Below, one piece after another: positions 50,231-62,782 of a stretch of 64,000 nt of DNA; the first letter of the stretch is position 1, and each line of letters opens with the position of its first letter. Where the stretch lies: positions 40,712,552-40,776,551 of the forward strand of contig OX419756.1 in assembly GCA_948567375.1 (NCBI GenBank). Reading direction: 5' to 3'. A program made the position numbers and the translations under genes. The notes beneath the pieces were generated by a model. That model searched no databases and was not told the DNA's origin. It was given only the letters and a program-made list of their open reading frames with translations. Source of the stretch: Lunularia cruciata (taxonomy: Eukaryota; Streptophyta; Marchantiopsida; Lunulariales; Lunulariaceae).

Positions 50231-52772
50231 AGTTACACTTTGAAGGTATACTCCTTTGCTTTATTTGCATCTTTAGCCCTAATGGTACCATTAATAGAGA
50301 ATTTGATGGTGCAAATAGTCTAAGTGATGATGGGTCCCTTTGTATGATCAATAGACCTAATATGAAATCTGGCCACCGCTAAGTAGTCATTGAGCAACTT
50401 CTAATATAACGTTGACCACCAAGAGACTCACTCTAACATCCAAGCAAACTAGCTTTGTTGCTGCAAATGTCATTACATAGTTGAGGAAGTTACCATGTTG
50501 TATTTCACTCCATGCTTATATTGCTCACTTACCACATCATGTAGGTGAAGTCAACATGATGTTGTACTATTACTTTTATTTTAAAGAAGTAGACTTTAGA
50601 AGCTTTGCAAAACCAATGTAACTTATAATGGTTGATTTCCAATAGAAAGCTCATTCTTGTTAGTCTTTCTTGTAAATTATACCTCAAGTATACCAATAAA
50701 ATTTGTTAGCTTCTAACTTGTGATTTTTACACTTGATGTAGAGTTTCACACTTGAACTAAATCTTATATCTATAGTAAGTTCAACATTTTGGTGTCTTAC
50801 CTCTAATGAAGGCCATATTAATAAGTTTATAGGCTTTATCTATAGAATATACTAAACAAAAGTGCATGAATTACAAACTGAAATCCTTTGATTTCCTTGG
50901 GTTGAAGGAGGATGAATTATCTATATCCATGAAAACTCCATAAACTTTATATCATTATGAGAAAAGTTTGTTATTAGGTATGATAAAGTTTTTTTCTTCT
51001 TGTTGTGTTGAAAGAACCTTTTAATATTTATTCCAAAATGTTTTTGGAAGTAAAGCTAAGTACTTCAATGAGTATCTAGTTTTAAGAACAAGAAACACAC
51101 AAGTAGTAAGAAGTTGTTGACTTGTTAACTTCATTTCATAAAGAAGGATTCATAAGTTTAGAACATTGATTTATAAATAAGAATGTATGAGGGTTGGTTT
51201 TAGGAATCTATTTTGGTCTTTTCTTGTTCAACCTCTAAAGATTAAATTGGTAAATTAGTTGGTTCTTCAAAATAAGATGAATACCAAACAAGATAAAGAA
51301 AAAATTGGTTATAGTAAATGGATCAATATGATTGAATTTAGGCAATACATTCAAAATCTATGTTATATAGATTTTATAGTTTAATAAAAGTAGAGTAGGA
51401 TTATATACGAGTGAACAAGAAACAAAAAGTATTTGAATTAAAACATCAAGATCTTATCTAAGATGGAGTAGGCAATTGTACTTTAATTGAATTAATTTGG
51501 AAGTTTGGGACTATAAAGCAATGGTCAAGGCTTCAAAAGCTTAGAGATTAGAATAAATCAGATAAAAAGAGAGGCATCCAAATAAAATTGCAAATTTTTT
51601 TTCTTGATTAATGTGATATCTTTTGCCTTATTGGTTGGTGTGTAAGAAGAATAAAAATGAATTTTATGCTTTAGAATTCTACAGTTGCATGTTAAAAAAA
51701 TACACACACATGGCAAATATGATTTGTCAAAGAATTAAAAATAATAGAAATAAGAAATAAAAAGAATAAAAAGACCGATAAAGTAAGAACTATAATTATT
51801 TAGATTATGAAAATTAAGGTTCTCTTTGGTACCATATTTGATGGTTATAAAGTATCAAATTACAAATTAGATTATGAGGACTTTAGATCATTAATTTTCA
51901 AAAAAATTCAATCTATAATATAAGGATTGAAATTTCTATGTACTTTTATTAAATTTGTCAACTATCATATGATTCAAGTGACAAAGGTATCAATTGGAAG
52001 GCTTTTAAGTTTGCATGTAATGAGATCAAAATTATGAAAATTTTCTAAATCAGAAAAATATAAAGAAAAGAAGATTAAAGTTATTCTTTGATGTTATATC
52101 TTAAGTGAATGAGTCAAACATTGGGGACTCAAGCATCAAGATCTGTTGATAAATACTTGAATCTAAATAAATAAATAGTAAAAGGATCCAAAAGATTCCA
52201 TCTACAATTATTACAAACACAATGACTTAATGTTAGCACTTCAAATCCCAAATTTTCTACTCCTCATTTTTTTCTTAGTACAAGCCTTGTCTTTAGAAGA
52301 TTTCTGATTTCATAAACAACTGAATTTGAATCTTATATATTTCCAAAATTGTTCCTTGTAGAATTCCAAATCTACTTGTTTGATATTATGTCGTAGTGAC
52401 CCGCCTCGGGTTCACTTTAGCAAAATCTTGTCTTTTTACCAATTTAGTAATTTCAATACATAGGAATGTACACACGTTATGAATAAAGCCAAACAAAAGA
52501 TGATAATTGTTGGACTAATACATCATAATGTGAATAAAACTCATAGTATGACTACATTCTAGTTCAATGTTAGGTAGATCAAGTGTTTTCATCATGAAAG
52601 TGCTTTCATCATGAAAGTGCTTTCTTGGAGGCATATCTTTCTAAGAAATATCAACATTACTTACAACCCTAAGAATACAAAGATGACAAAGTTGTTTCAT
52701 TGCAAAATTTGGTCATTACAAAGTTTTGTTGTCACAAGGTCAATTTGTTACAAATATGAGTAGATAAAATGT
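50231..52772. other. AT-rich DNA, no gene seen
   Basis: Nothing recognised. A 17-bp direct repeat (TTTCATCATGAAAGTGC) occurs twice near 52587-52620. Confidence 0.45.
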
Positions 52773-53014
52773 TTTGTCAATAGACAAAGTTCCATCAAAT
52801 TCCTTGTGATAAAAATTCATGCCTCACGCATAGACGTGCCACTAAACATACTCCTAACCATTTGGCACCAAGCAACACACATTGGGAACCTGATTTGTCA
52901 ATAGACAAAGTGCCATCAAATTCCTTGTGATAAAAATTCATGCCTCACGCATAGACGTGCCACTAAACATACTCCTAACCATTTGGCACCAAGCAACACA
53001 CATTGGGAACCTGA
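52773..53014 (+). repeat. Tandem duplication, two 121-bp units
   Basis: Units 52773-52893 and 52894-53014 are almost identical (one clear substitution, GTTCC versus GTGCC). The near identity in otherwise decayed DNA marks a recent duplication. Confidence 0.92.
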
Positions 53015-54487
53015 TTGCAATCTTTCACCAATTGCCGCAATGGATGGAAGATGGATTGGGTTTCTCAAGACTATAAGTTGATAATTCCACCTCATGAGGA
53101 GAACCTTTTGTACTTTTCATTCCTTTCCACAATCAAGGTTTTGTCTTGCCATATAGGAAACCATTCCTACTACTAATAGGAAACAATTGTAAGCTCTCTC
53201 CTTGCTGAGGAGAGCTATGTCCTTTTGCCAAAAAAGTGCAAAAACTCAAGAGTATATGTAAAAGGAGTTTGGTGATATGGTGGATTCTTGAGATAGAATA
53301 ATTAAAAATACCACAAAAAATTGCAAAGGGTTGACTATGAGGGTAATTCAAATTAATTTTCAACAAAGCTTTAGAAATTTTTGAATGAGGTTTAGTTTGC
53401 AGACCTGATTACATAAAAAGTCAAAATCTAGAGTTATGGCTCTAGGAGTGAGGTTTATTGGAGGTCTTTTTGCTAAAGGAGTTTTGTAAAATCCCAAATG
53501 CAAGTGGCAAGACATTGACAAGAAGTTCAGCAATATGGAAAAAAGACAATGTGTAATGAGGGTTGGGAGAGGAGTGCTCCTCATTTGGCCAAATACACAT
53601 GGACACTTCATATGGCCATCTAGGTAAGGATTTGAAGTATAGAATCAACTCATTTGTTTGTATAAGTTGACAAATGGATACAAGATAGAGGATATGAACA
53701 ACCTTGCTTGAAAATTTGTGACTAAAAGAATCATCAAGTTATTTAGGTTGAAACAAATGGCCTATATGAACTTGTATTAGCAATCTTCTTCAACCTTTTT
53801 CACAAAAAATAACATGTAAGTTTGGGTAAAGGTGTTATGAGAGTGAATCATTGAGCTATAAGATGATATAGTTTAGGGTATACTCACAACTTTAGCCCCT
53901 TTTAAAATATTTTGTTACATAGGGATAAACCTCCTAATGGAAGAGGAGAAGGAAAATTATCTCAACCACTTTTACCATTTAACATTCTTCAATTGACACC
54001 CAAGCATTTTGAAAGAAATAATAAATTATCATGAGGTAGACATGGAGTTTGCTTGCACAAAGAAGTTCATGCCAATGATTGAAACCTACAACAAAATGAT
54101 TATTTCCAAGAAGGTAACTTGGGCAAAAATCTAGATTTAGGGGTTTTAGGTTTAAGGGTCTACATATCATCTAGCAAGAGTGGAAGCAGAGAAGCGCCAA
54201 GAAAAACAAGGAATTTGAAACAATGGGCAAGGTTGGTCAATCTACTTCACGAACAAGTAGGGAAGAAATCCTCTTAGACAATGAGGAAGCAAGAAGTGAA
54301 GACTCTTCACCTAGATATTATAACCCATGCAAAACAATAAGATGGTTATGGGAGATTGTAACAATGAAGTATAGTCATTACCAATATCAAACAATGGTAC
54401 AACTATGTGGTTGTTTTTTCTCAAAAGGAATGGACAAGAGGAAGAAGGTAAGGGGATCTCAATCTCCAAATTGTTGAGTGTACCATT
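53015..54487. other. AT-rich DNA left of Gypsy element A, no gene seen
   Basis: Short overlapping frames on both strands only. No domain recognised. Confidence 0.4.
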
Positions 54488-54922
54488 TGTGAAAGAGATC
54501 AAGGAGAGAAATAAGAGAGTGAAAGATCACATTGGGACTCTTGAAAGAGGGAAAATTTTAATGCCTAGCATGAACTTGGGCTTGGGTATTTATAAAGAAT
54601 ATATAAGGCTATTGAGATTTTTCTCAAGAATCTTCCTACAAGCCACCTTCTTAGAGTGAAAACTAAACTAATTGGGAAACTTATCAAGAAGCTTCCCTCT
54701 AGAAGTTGCCTATTTGGCATGCAAGCTAAGCTAGTCTGGAAGTTTTCCAAAAAGCTTCCTTCTATAAGCCACCTATTTGACATGCAAGCTAAGCTAGTCT
54801 CCATTCCTAGGAGTCACTACTTGGCATACATGTTACTTGATACTTGGAAGTTACCAAGAAGCTTCTTAGATACTTCTTGGCTAATTTGGCTTATTTGTTG
54901 ATTCATTTGTCTTGACTAACTT
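54488..54922 (-). repeat. 3' LTR of Gypsy element A
   Basis: Matches the 5' LTR at 59534-60062 from GTGAAAGATCACATTGG through GCCTAGCATGA, GGTATTTA and CAAGCTTAG-type repeats to GACTAACTTG. It has about two of the internal tandem units, fewer than the 5' LTR, so it is shorter (about 435 bp against about 530). The high-coordinate end is approximate. Confidence 0.7.
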
Positions 54923-55499
54923 GTTTATAAAGTATGTATTGTTATCTATTCCCCCAATGTTAGTTGGTGACATCCTCCTCACCATGGAAGCTTCAAAGTC
55001 TTGGATGGCCATTTGTGCATTGTAACAATGAGAAAGAGGCTCCCAAGTGGCATCATGAAAGGGATACCCTTTCTAAAGGACTTTGTACTCAATGTGTTAT
55101 TGGCGTCCATGTCGAATATGGAAACATTCAAAGATAAAATCAACTTCAAACTCCTTATGATTATTGATAGGAAGAGGATGAGGATGGGGTTTGACACAAG
55201 TGAAAAAAGAAAATGAATTAGAAAAATTGATTTCAACTTGGAAACATGAAAGACAAGGTGGATTTACATATGACAAGGCAAGGCAAAGCAAGGTAACAAG
55301 CAATAGGAGAAATGATTTGGGTGACATCAAATAGACCTATCCAATTGCAAGCAAGTTTACACACTTGGGTACCAAGTGAGAGGGATAGGTTATTAGAAGA
55401 AAGTATGACCTTATCATCAAGTTGAAAGATGAGATCACAATGATGTTGATCCGTGTATTGCTTTTGATGATTTTGAGCAACAAGGAAATGAGATTTGGC

Positions 55500-56275
55500 T
55501 TATTGTAAAGATTGGGATATTGTGGTCAAAAAGGTAGAAGTATGAGGAACATGAGATGGAGGAAGAGTAAGTAGGAAATCTAAAACAAGTGGGTCTTGGC
55601 CAAAATCAAGGAAGAAGAGAGAGAATTGAGTGCTTGCATGCTTGGAGTTATTATAGATAAACTCAACAACTACAAGACATTCATCATAGTTGATATGATG
55701 AATGTTGACAAAGGCATGAAGCGTATCCTCCAAGGTGCAATTTTCATATTTGGTTTTCCTATCAGTTTGAGGATGATAGGCCATGGACAAAGCAATGTTG
55801 GTGCTAAGTAGCTTGAAGAGTGCTTGCCAAAATTTATTGGTGAATCAAGGATCATGGTCGGAGATAAGTACACAAGGCATCCGATGATGCTTGAAGATAT
55901 TATCAAAGTAGATATAGGTCAATGTTAGAGCATCCATTATATCAAAGGTTGGTGCCAAAGTTATTTGCTTACTAAGCTTATCAACAAACACCACAATTGT
56001 TGTATGACCTTGCTTCCTTTTAGCAAGGATGTGATGAGATCTAAGCTCACCTGTTCCCATTGAGTAGATGGATGGGAAGTGGTTGAAGGAGTCCACTTGG
56101 CTTTTGGTTATTTGCCTTGTTTTATTAGAAGTTCTCAAAAGATTAGACAACCTCTCAAATTTCTCATGGAAAGTTGAGCCACCACCATTGGCGTTGTAGG
56201 GTATCCAAGGTCTTTTCTACACCCATGTGACCAGTGATTGGTAAATCATGGGCTTCTTGAAGACACAAAAATTGT
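55500..56275 (-). pseudogene. Integrase of Gypsy element A
   Basis: The minus strand encodes the HHCC-type zinc region near 56275-56175 (a HDLP...GHMGVEKTL block), then the catalytic core in two frames: VFVDKLSK near 56030, SDHDP near 55850, and the MAYHPQTD block near 55785, followed by EFIYNNS. These are standard landmarks of Gypsy integrases, which insert the cDNA into the genome. At least one frameshift lies near 55790-55845 and the reading is not continuous, so it is inactive. Confidence 0.8.
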
Positions 56276-56639
56276 ATATCGTCCTTGGTTGGAAAATAGA
56301 TCCAATTTTCATAGAATACAAGGCCTTCCTTGATAGAGAAGGTGTTTTATTTTTATCATATGCTGTAAGATAACCTTATACCAAATGAAAGAAGGGTGGT
56401 GGTTTGTTGGCAAGACACAAAGGCAATGAGATGTGACCTATTTAGAAATACCTATTGCAATACAACTCTAATGGTTAGCCTCAAAATCAACCATACAATG
56501 TAGTTGAGGATCATATGGTTGAATAATGAGTCTTGAAGATACCATATGCTTCAACTTCTTGAATGTTTATTTGTGCTTGGTGGTCCACTGAAAGCTTGAG
56601 GTCTTCCCCAAGAGATTGGTCAATGGTACGGCCACATGA

Positions 56640-57171
56640 GCATATTAATGTGTGAACCATTAGTAAAAACTTGCCAATCCATTAAATGTTTGCACTTTGG
56701 TGGCATCCTTTGGAGTAGGCCAATCAATAATGGCCCGGATTTTCTCTTCTTCCATCTTGATCACCTGCAATGAGACCTTATGATCCAAGAAGGTAATTTC
56801 TTTGCCAAAAGGCACACTTTGACTTTTTTTAATAAAAGTTCCATTGACATAAGCATCTTATGACTTCTCACACTTGATTTATGTCTTACGTCTTTGTCTT
56901 GCTATGGATTAAAATATCATCCAAGAACAATACCACATACCAATCCAATAGCCTATCCAATGCCAAATACATATGAACCATGTAGATTTTTGGGCATGAG
57001 TGAGCCCAAAGGGTAGAGCTCTCCGTTCAAAATGCCCATACCTTATGCAAAATGTAATATTTTGTACATTCTCTTTGTTAATGAGGATTTGCTAATAGTT
57101 GCTTCAAAGATCCAACTTGGATAAGTATTGTGCTCCACTCAATTGATCTAGCAAGTCATCAATTTGAAGCA
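56640..57171 (-). pseudogene. Reverse transcriptase, C-terminal part, Gypsy element A
   Basis: The minus strand carries QIDDLLDQLSGAQYLSKLDL near 57150-57090 and the catalytic block VVLFLDDILIHSKT near 56940-56895, so the FxDD core is still readable. The next block upstream (DYxxLNK) lies on the far side of the family-B insertion near 57830. Other stops are present. Confidence 0.78.
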
Positions 57172-57790
57172 AATGATATTGTAATATTCCAAGGATAAGA
57201 GAACCCCCAAGAGACCCCCAAAAGAAGAAACACATAGCTTCACACTCAAAACTCTAATGTTCCAAAGTAGCACTTTGTCTTTATTATATGGCAAAGAGGA
57301 CTCCCTTAAAGGAAGCTCTAACCTTGGATCAGATATATAGATTTGTGACATATTAGCAAGCTCTACCCTTTGATAAGTTGCATGCATGGTTTGACATGTT
57401 GATTCTGGTCCTATCTGGTTGGACAAATCAGCTTTGCCCCAAAGGGAATCTCTAAGGAATCTTCTTGTAGGAATCTAAAAATTATATGATTGAGATACCA
57501 TTGGAAAGCTCTTCACAAGAAAAAAAGGGGGAGGGAGGGCCATCTTTTTATCCTTAGTGGGGTGGGGTAATCTGCACATTTTGTAGGCCTAATGCATCTA
57601 TTTAGGCCTTCAATATTGGCTCCAAAGTTTTTAGGGTATTTTTGGTTCCTACACTATTAGTAGATGTACTCTTTTGGTGATACCTCTATCTAATCTACTT
57701 ACTAAATCATACATTACATCCTTCCAAATGTTACAAAACCAATTTTCACCTTTAGATAATATGTTTAGCTATTGGTATTATAGATATGTA
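57172..57790 (-). mobile_element. Solo-LTR-like element, family B, nested in the Gypsy RT
   Basis: Separates two adjacent RT blocks of element A: DYxxLNK at about 57830 and IDDLLDQL at about 57150, which sit about 20 residues apart in Gypsy enzymes. Its content matches the family-B copies: CTTTGTCTTTATTATATGGC near 57275, GTCCTATCTGGTTGGACAAA near 57410, TACTCTTTTGGTGATACCTC near 57668 and TAGCTATTGGTATTA near 57768. It therefore inserted after element A. Confidence 0.7.
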
Positions 57791-59330
57791 TTCTTCACTA
57801 TTTGTTTATTGAGGCTATAATAATCAATATAGACTTGAAGTAATCTATCCTTCTTTGGTGCTCCCTAAGGAAATGTACTATGTCATATGAAATCCTTTTC
57901 AACAACTTAGTGAATGTCATTCAAGCTCTTCCAAATCCTTTGGTGAGAGATGATAGATTGGTCTACTCATTGGAGTACTTCGTGGCAATAACTCAATCTT
58001 GAAAGACAAGCTATGATCAAAGGGTAACCCTTTCAGCAAATCATCTAGAAATATATTTTAAACTCATCAACTATTTGATCAACCACTGCTTGATGAGGCT
58101 TTTGGCGCTCATTGGATTTTCCATACGCAATTGGCTTGATCCACACATTGCAATAATGGGAACATTTTCTTCCAAAGGTTACTCTCTGGCTACTTTATTG
58201 AAAAATTCTCATATTGGGATTGACTATTCTTAGGTATCTTGCACAAAGATGTTAGACAACTTAATTGATAATTATTACTTTAGTGTTATACTTTAATTTG
58301 TCATAGAGTCCAATCAAATTGAACCTTGTAATGTTCAAGCCAAGGTAAACTTGGAATAACATCATAATGTAGAGGTGCCATTGCAAACCTTATACACTCC
58401 AAATACTCCATCTCAATCTTGAATATAATAGGATGTGAGGTACACAATATATAATGCTTTCTACTATCCACCATCCTCTATTTTTTTCCAATTATTGATT
58501 TGAAAGGAACACTTATTTCCTTTGAAAATGGCATGGACATGTAATTCTTTGAACTTCCAAAATCAACCAAAATTTGATGTATATTGACTCCTCCACCCAT
58601 GTGTAATGTATTGGTAGGTTTTGTGAAGTTTGAGGTTGAGACCAAGTTGTTTCAACTAAGGAATCAAAGTGCTTAGCCGACTACATAGCTTCCTCCAAGT
58701 GTTTGGGCTCCAACATGTTCACTTCAAATTTGGTGGATGTTTTCAAACCTCCCACAAATTGAACCGGAGTTTCACCGTCAGGTATATATGAAATTTTCAT
58801 TATGGTGTTTTGAAATTGAATGATGTATCTTCTTATAGAACCAATCTATTTCAATTTTTCCAATCTATCTTGTGTAGCTTGTGTGGTATTTATAGCTTAG
58901 AATCATCCAATTATTATGCTCTTAAATTCTTCCCATGTCAAGATTTGTATAACAAGTTAATTTTCAGCTTGCTCTATTCAAATTGTCACCAAAGTTTTGC
59001 CACTCCATCCAATTGGCTTTAAGCCACGAGAATTTGTCTTTGTTCATCTTGGAGATTTGTAGCTTCAAAATAATATTTACAATCAAACGTAAAATTCTTT
59101 ACTACACCCAAGAGATTCTTACCTTCAAATACTTTGGGCTTTGGAAATTGGATTTTCTCTTCTCCTTCTCAAAATGGTGCTCTTGCTACATGCTCTTGTT
59201 GTTGATGGTCTCTTTTTTCCAACAATCAAGTAAGATGCTCAAATGTTTTTGCATAGAAATTATAACTATAGGTATTACCACCATGGTTATTCTATATCAA
59301 ACTATCAACAATTATTTAAGTTAACATGTA
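57791..59330 (-). pseudogene. Gag and protease remnant of Gypsy element A
   Basis: The gag part (about 58620-59330) aligns with the gag of the younger element at 63166-64000, most clearly around 58970-59060, where the minus strand has SQLDGVAKLW-type sequence in shifted form. The protease motif near 58570 reads VDFGSS in place of the usual D-S/T-G, so its catalytic triad is changed. RT begins near 57830. No uninterrupted frame. Confidence 0.65.
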
Positions 59331-59520
59331 TATGTAACAAATCCATCACTCTATGTAAGTTGCAACCAGAGGCATCAAGGGTTCATCAAACAAAGTGATT
59401 TTATTCAAAATATAATCACCCAAAGCATGAGATGATGAACTACATGAAATGATGATTGGTTAGTTCATGGTTTTGGAGAAATCAATTTGGTTGTTGATAA
59501 ATTATCTCCATCATTTCACC

Positions 59521-59533
59521 AATTTGATATCAA
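59521..59533 (-). other. Primer-binding site of Gypsy element A (decayed)
   Basis: The minus strand reads TTGATATCAAATT directly after the LTR end TTTTACA. It fits a mutated TGGTATCAGAG, complementary to the 3' end of initiator tRNA-Met, with G-to-A changes. Confidence 0.65.
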
Positions 59534-60062
59534 TGTAAAAGATTGAGGAAAGAAATAGGAAAATGAAATATTAGAGTGAAAGATCACATTGGAACTTTTG
59601 AATGAATGGAACTCCAAATGCCTAGCATGAGCTTAGGCTTTGGTATTTACAAGTTAATACAAGGCTCTTGAGACACTTCTCAAGAAGCTTCCTACAAGCC
59701 ATCTTCTTAGAGTGCAAGCTAAGCTAATCGAGATGCTTCTTGATAAGCTTCCTTCTAGAAGCCAACTAGTTGGTATGCAAACTAAGTTACTTTAGAAGCT
59801 TCACAAGAATATTCCTTTAAGAAGCCATCTACTTGGTATGCTAGCTAAGCTAGTCTGGAAGTTTCCCAAGAAGATTCCTTTTAGAAACCACATACTTGGT
59901 GTGCAAAGTTAGCTAGCTGGGAAACTTCCCAAGATGCTTCCTCCTAGAAGTCACCACTTGGCATGTACATTACTCAATACTTGGAAGGTATTAAGAAACT
60001 TCTTAGATACTTCTTGGCAAATTTGGCCTATTTGCTACTTCATTAGTCTCAACTAACTTATT
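59534..60062 (-). repeat. 5' LTR of Gypsy element A
   Basis: On the minus strand it ends TTTTACA. Its U3 part (about 59690-60010) contains about four diverged copies of a roughly 60-bp unit with AAGCTTC and GGAAGCTTCT-type blocks and a CTTGCACACCAAGTA-like linker, the same design as the younger LTR at 62490-62894. Several GAAnnTTC dimers survive (for example around 59749 and 59791-59812). The high-coordinate end is approximate. Confidence 0.7.
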
Positions 60063-60360
60063 TGGAATCTCTATATTGGTACAATTTGTCTTAAGAATGT
60101 AGAACAATGAGGTAGGGTTGTCAAGAATGAAGAATGATGATAAAATTTGGCCAATGGAGCAAGAAATGGCTAAACCAAAAGGAAGTTGTGTTGACACAAT
60201 CAACATAAGGGAGTGAGAGTCCATGATAAGACAAGAGCACAAAGACCAAATAGTAAGACATACAAACAACAAAGCCATGACCAACAAATAAAGAAGGTAG
60301 GATGATCAAGATCAATATGCAAAGGCCGGACCAAACAATAGAGAACAAACAAAGAATATA
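60063..60360. other. Flank right of Gypsy element A, no gene seen
   Basis: Overlapping minus-strand frames (60003-60391) are hydrophobic but lack any motif and partly overlap the LTR. Treated as chance. Confidence 0.4.
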
Positions 60361-60750
60361 AGTACAACCAAGGACTTCCTAAGCTACACAAAATGAGAAA
60401 ATAACTTGCTCATGTAGTTGGTGGTGGTCAATACCCTTAAAATTATTATGTCCAAGATGGAGGTCATAAGGAATTCTTGCCATTCTACAAGGAACTCAAC
60501 CCTACTATCAATGACCAAGCAATAAAAGTACTACATTTGCATAAAATGGCATAAATAACAACCAAGGACTTCCTTAGTTGCATGAAAAGAGAAAATAACT
60601 TGCTCATGTAGTTGATAGTGGTATATATTGTTAAAATTATTTTGCCCAAGATGGAGACCATGGAGGAATTCTTGTCATTCTACAAGGAATTCAAACCTAC
60701 TATCCATGACCTAGCAATACTAGTACTACATTTGCATAAGTTGGCATACA
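60361..60750 (+). repeat. Diverged tandem duplication, about 192-bp units
   Basis: Units of about 60361-60552 and 60553-60750 share ACAACCAAGGACTTCCT, GAGAAAATAACTTGCTCATG and CAAGATGGAG blocks and CTACATTTGCATAA. The second copy keeps an open plus-strand frame (60612-60806) with a METMEEFLSFYKEFKP stretch. It could be part of a gag-like coding remnant continuing to 61470. Confidence 0.6.
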
Positions 60751-62489
60751 TAACAACAAAGGAGAAGGCCCTTGTGCAAAAAACTTTAATTGAGGCCAAG
60801 GAGTGAATTGAGGAGAAGGAAAAAAAGATATAGAGAAGTTCCATATGGATAAGCTCTTATGACAAGAGCAGTATGAAGTGCTCATTCTATGGCTAAAATC
60901 AAAACTGAAAAACCATAATAAAAAATTCTTCCACCAACAAAAGCAACATAAAGACAGACTACATGCCTGAGATAAGACATTGAGGAATTTGCAAGTTAAG
61001 TTAGAGGGAGCTTGTACCCAAAAAATGATGGCACAAATGCAATACACGAACTTGAAGAAGATGACCTATCTTCAGATTTTGGACCTAAGTACAAGCCTTT
61101 AATGCAAACAAGAGAAGAGTACGAGCAAGTGACCAAAATACAAGATGAGCTATTGAATGAACTCCAAAGTGCATGAAAAAATCTGGAGAACAAATGGATG
61201 GAGTTGGTTCTTGCAATGAAAAGGCATATAGAAACTCAAATCTTGAGCTTTTTGGGATGCCTAGCCAACAAGAACCTCCAATGTACAAAGCTAAAGGTCT
61301 TAAAAATGCATATTGACGCACAAGAAAGGAAGACCTATATAAACAAACAATTCAAGGCATTTTCTACCAAGCTATATGGCCATTCTAACTCCAAATTTGA
61401 TGAGACACATACTAGCATCATACAAGTAGTTGATTGTTATAAGAAGGAGCTTGTAGAACTAATTCAAGTATGAAAAGGAGTGGATAGTTCATCACAAGTG
61501 TAGCTAGATCATATTGTAGACGAGTAATGATCATAATAGCTTCATACAAAATGAGTAGTGGTCAATTTTATGAAGAATGACTAGTAGTTATCTCATAGAT
61601 AAGATAGGGTAGTTTTCATAGTCATAGTACAAGACAGTTTGTATTTGTATACTTTGTACATAGCTAGTTAGGTAACAATACAAAGATTTGGTGCCATGCC
61701 TTACACTTGATATAATAGCTAAAGGCAAGAAGTTAAGAGGTTTGAGTGCCCCATACCTACTTAAGGTTATGTTAGGATATGATAAGTCAAAAAGATGTGT
61801 TTATCATTGAACACCTTTGATGTATGTAGGAGATTTTGAGCACATTGTAGCCATTGGAATTCTTCAAGATTAAGTAGAAAATATATAAAAAGCTTCACCA
61901 TAAAAATGTTCACCATGTCTATTTGGTGCATCATTCTTTTGCATTGAATGAAGTTTATACCATCAAGAATCTTAAGTCAATATATGTGTATTGGTCTTAA
62001 ATTTGTATGCCTCATTAAGTGGGAGTGAAAAAATTTGGATGTATAAGCAAAAACACTTCAATAAGTAAAATCATTTGTGTGGAACTAGATTGTACAAATC
62101 TAAGGGCTCTGCAAAGGTCAAGAAAAGAAAGATATAGGTTGCTAAACACATGGAGTACTGTAAAATAACACTACCTTGCAAGATTCAACATCATAGTTAG
62201 TCAAGAATCTTGTGCAGTTATGCCTTCTAGGGAAAGGTGGAACACTGTATCACAATCATAATAATTGGAGTGATTGGACCCTTGGGAGATCTTCTTTCCT
62301 CTTATTTTGCATGTTCTAGTATATTATCCATAAAACACCTTAGCATTGCCAATCCCTTATGACACTAACTTCATGATGTGAGTAAGGATTGTAGTACTTA
62401 TGAACTTCTCAATAATAGTAGTCAAAATATTGATTAAGGAATAGAGAAGGTAAAATTATCTTGAGACAAAGTGTAACAATATGGAGTTT
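60751..62489. other. AT-rich DNA with weak coding remnant
   Basis: The plus-strand frame 61198-61473 is Lys/Glu-rich and helix-like, and with 60612-60806 it may derive from one decayed coiled-coil protein, perhaps retroelement gag. No motif confirms this. Nothing recognised in 61500-62489. Confidence 0.3.
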
Positions 62490-62541
62490 AGCGACGAAGT
62501 TAGTCGAGCTTATGAAGTAGATAATAAGACAAAATAGCCTA

Positions 62542-62763
62542 GAATATTCTAGAAGCATCTAAGAAGCTTCTTGGGAAGCTTCCTAACTAGTTAACTTGCG
62601 CCCTAAGCAGGTAGCTTCTAGAAGGAAGCTTCTAGAAGCTTCTAACTAGCTTAGCTTGCACGCCAAGTAGGCGGCTTCTAGAAGGAAGCTTCTTGAGAAG
62701 CTTCCTAGTTAACTTGGCTTGCACTCCAAGAAAGCGGCTCAAGGAAGCTTCTTGAGAAGCTTC
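62542..62763 (+). promoter_or_regulatory. Cluster of heat-shock-element-like GAA/TTC arrays in the LTR promoter
   Basis: Heat-shock factors bind alternating nGAAn/nTTCn blocks. Here 62542-62554 reads GAATATTCTAGAA (three blocks, perfect spacing) and 62625-62642 reads GAAGCTTCTAGAAGCTTC (four blocks, perfect spacing), preceded by TTCTAGAA at 62616-62623. GAAGCTTC dimers recur at 62563, 62575, 62685, 62697, 62744 and 62756. All lie within 250 bp upstream of the TATA box. This is the arrangement expected of a heat-driven promoter; the function is inferred. Confidence 0.7.
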
Positions 62764-62782
62764 AAGGGACTTGTATGCTACC

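Larger units (their letters stand above)
54488..60062 (-). mobile_element. Ty3/Gypsy LTR retrotransposon A, decayed, minus strand
   Basis: Read on the minus strand the order is 5' LTR (59534-60062), primer-binding site (59521-59533), gag remnant (about 59330-58620), aspartic protease (near 58570), reverse transcriptase (about 57900-56640, interrupted), integrase (56275-55500) and 3' LTR (54488-54922). This is the Gypsy gene order, with integrase after RT. Stops and frameshifts are frequent, and most differences from the younger relative at 62490 look like G-to-A or C-to-T changes. A family-B LTR is inserted in the RT. No intact frame remains. Confidence 0.82.

Noticed and set aside
52773-53014. 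Repeat units considered as a CRISPR array
   Set aside because: Only two long adjacent units with no spacers, in a plant nuclear context.
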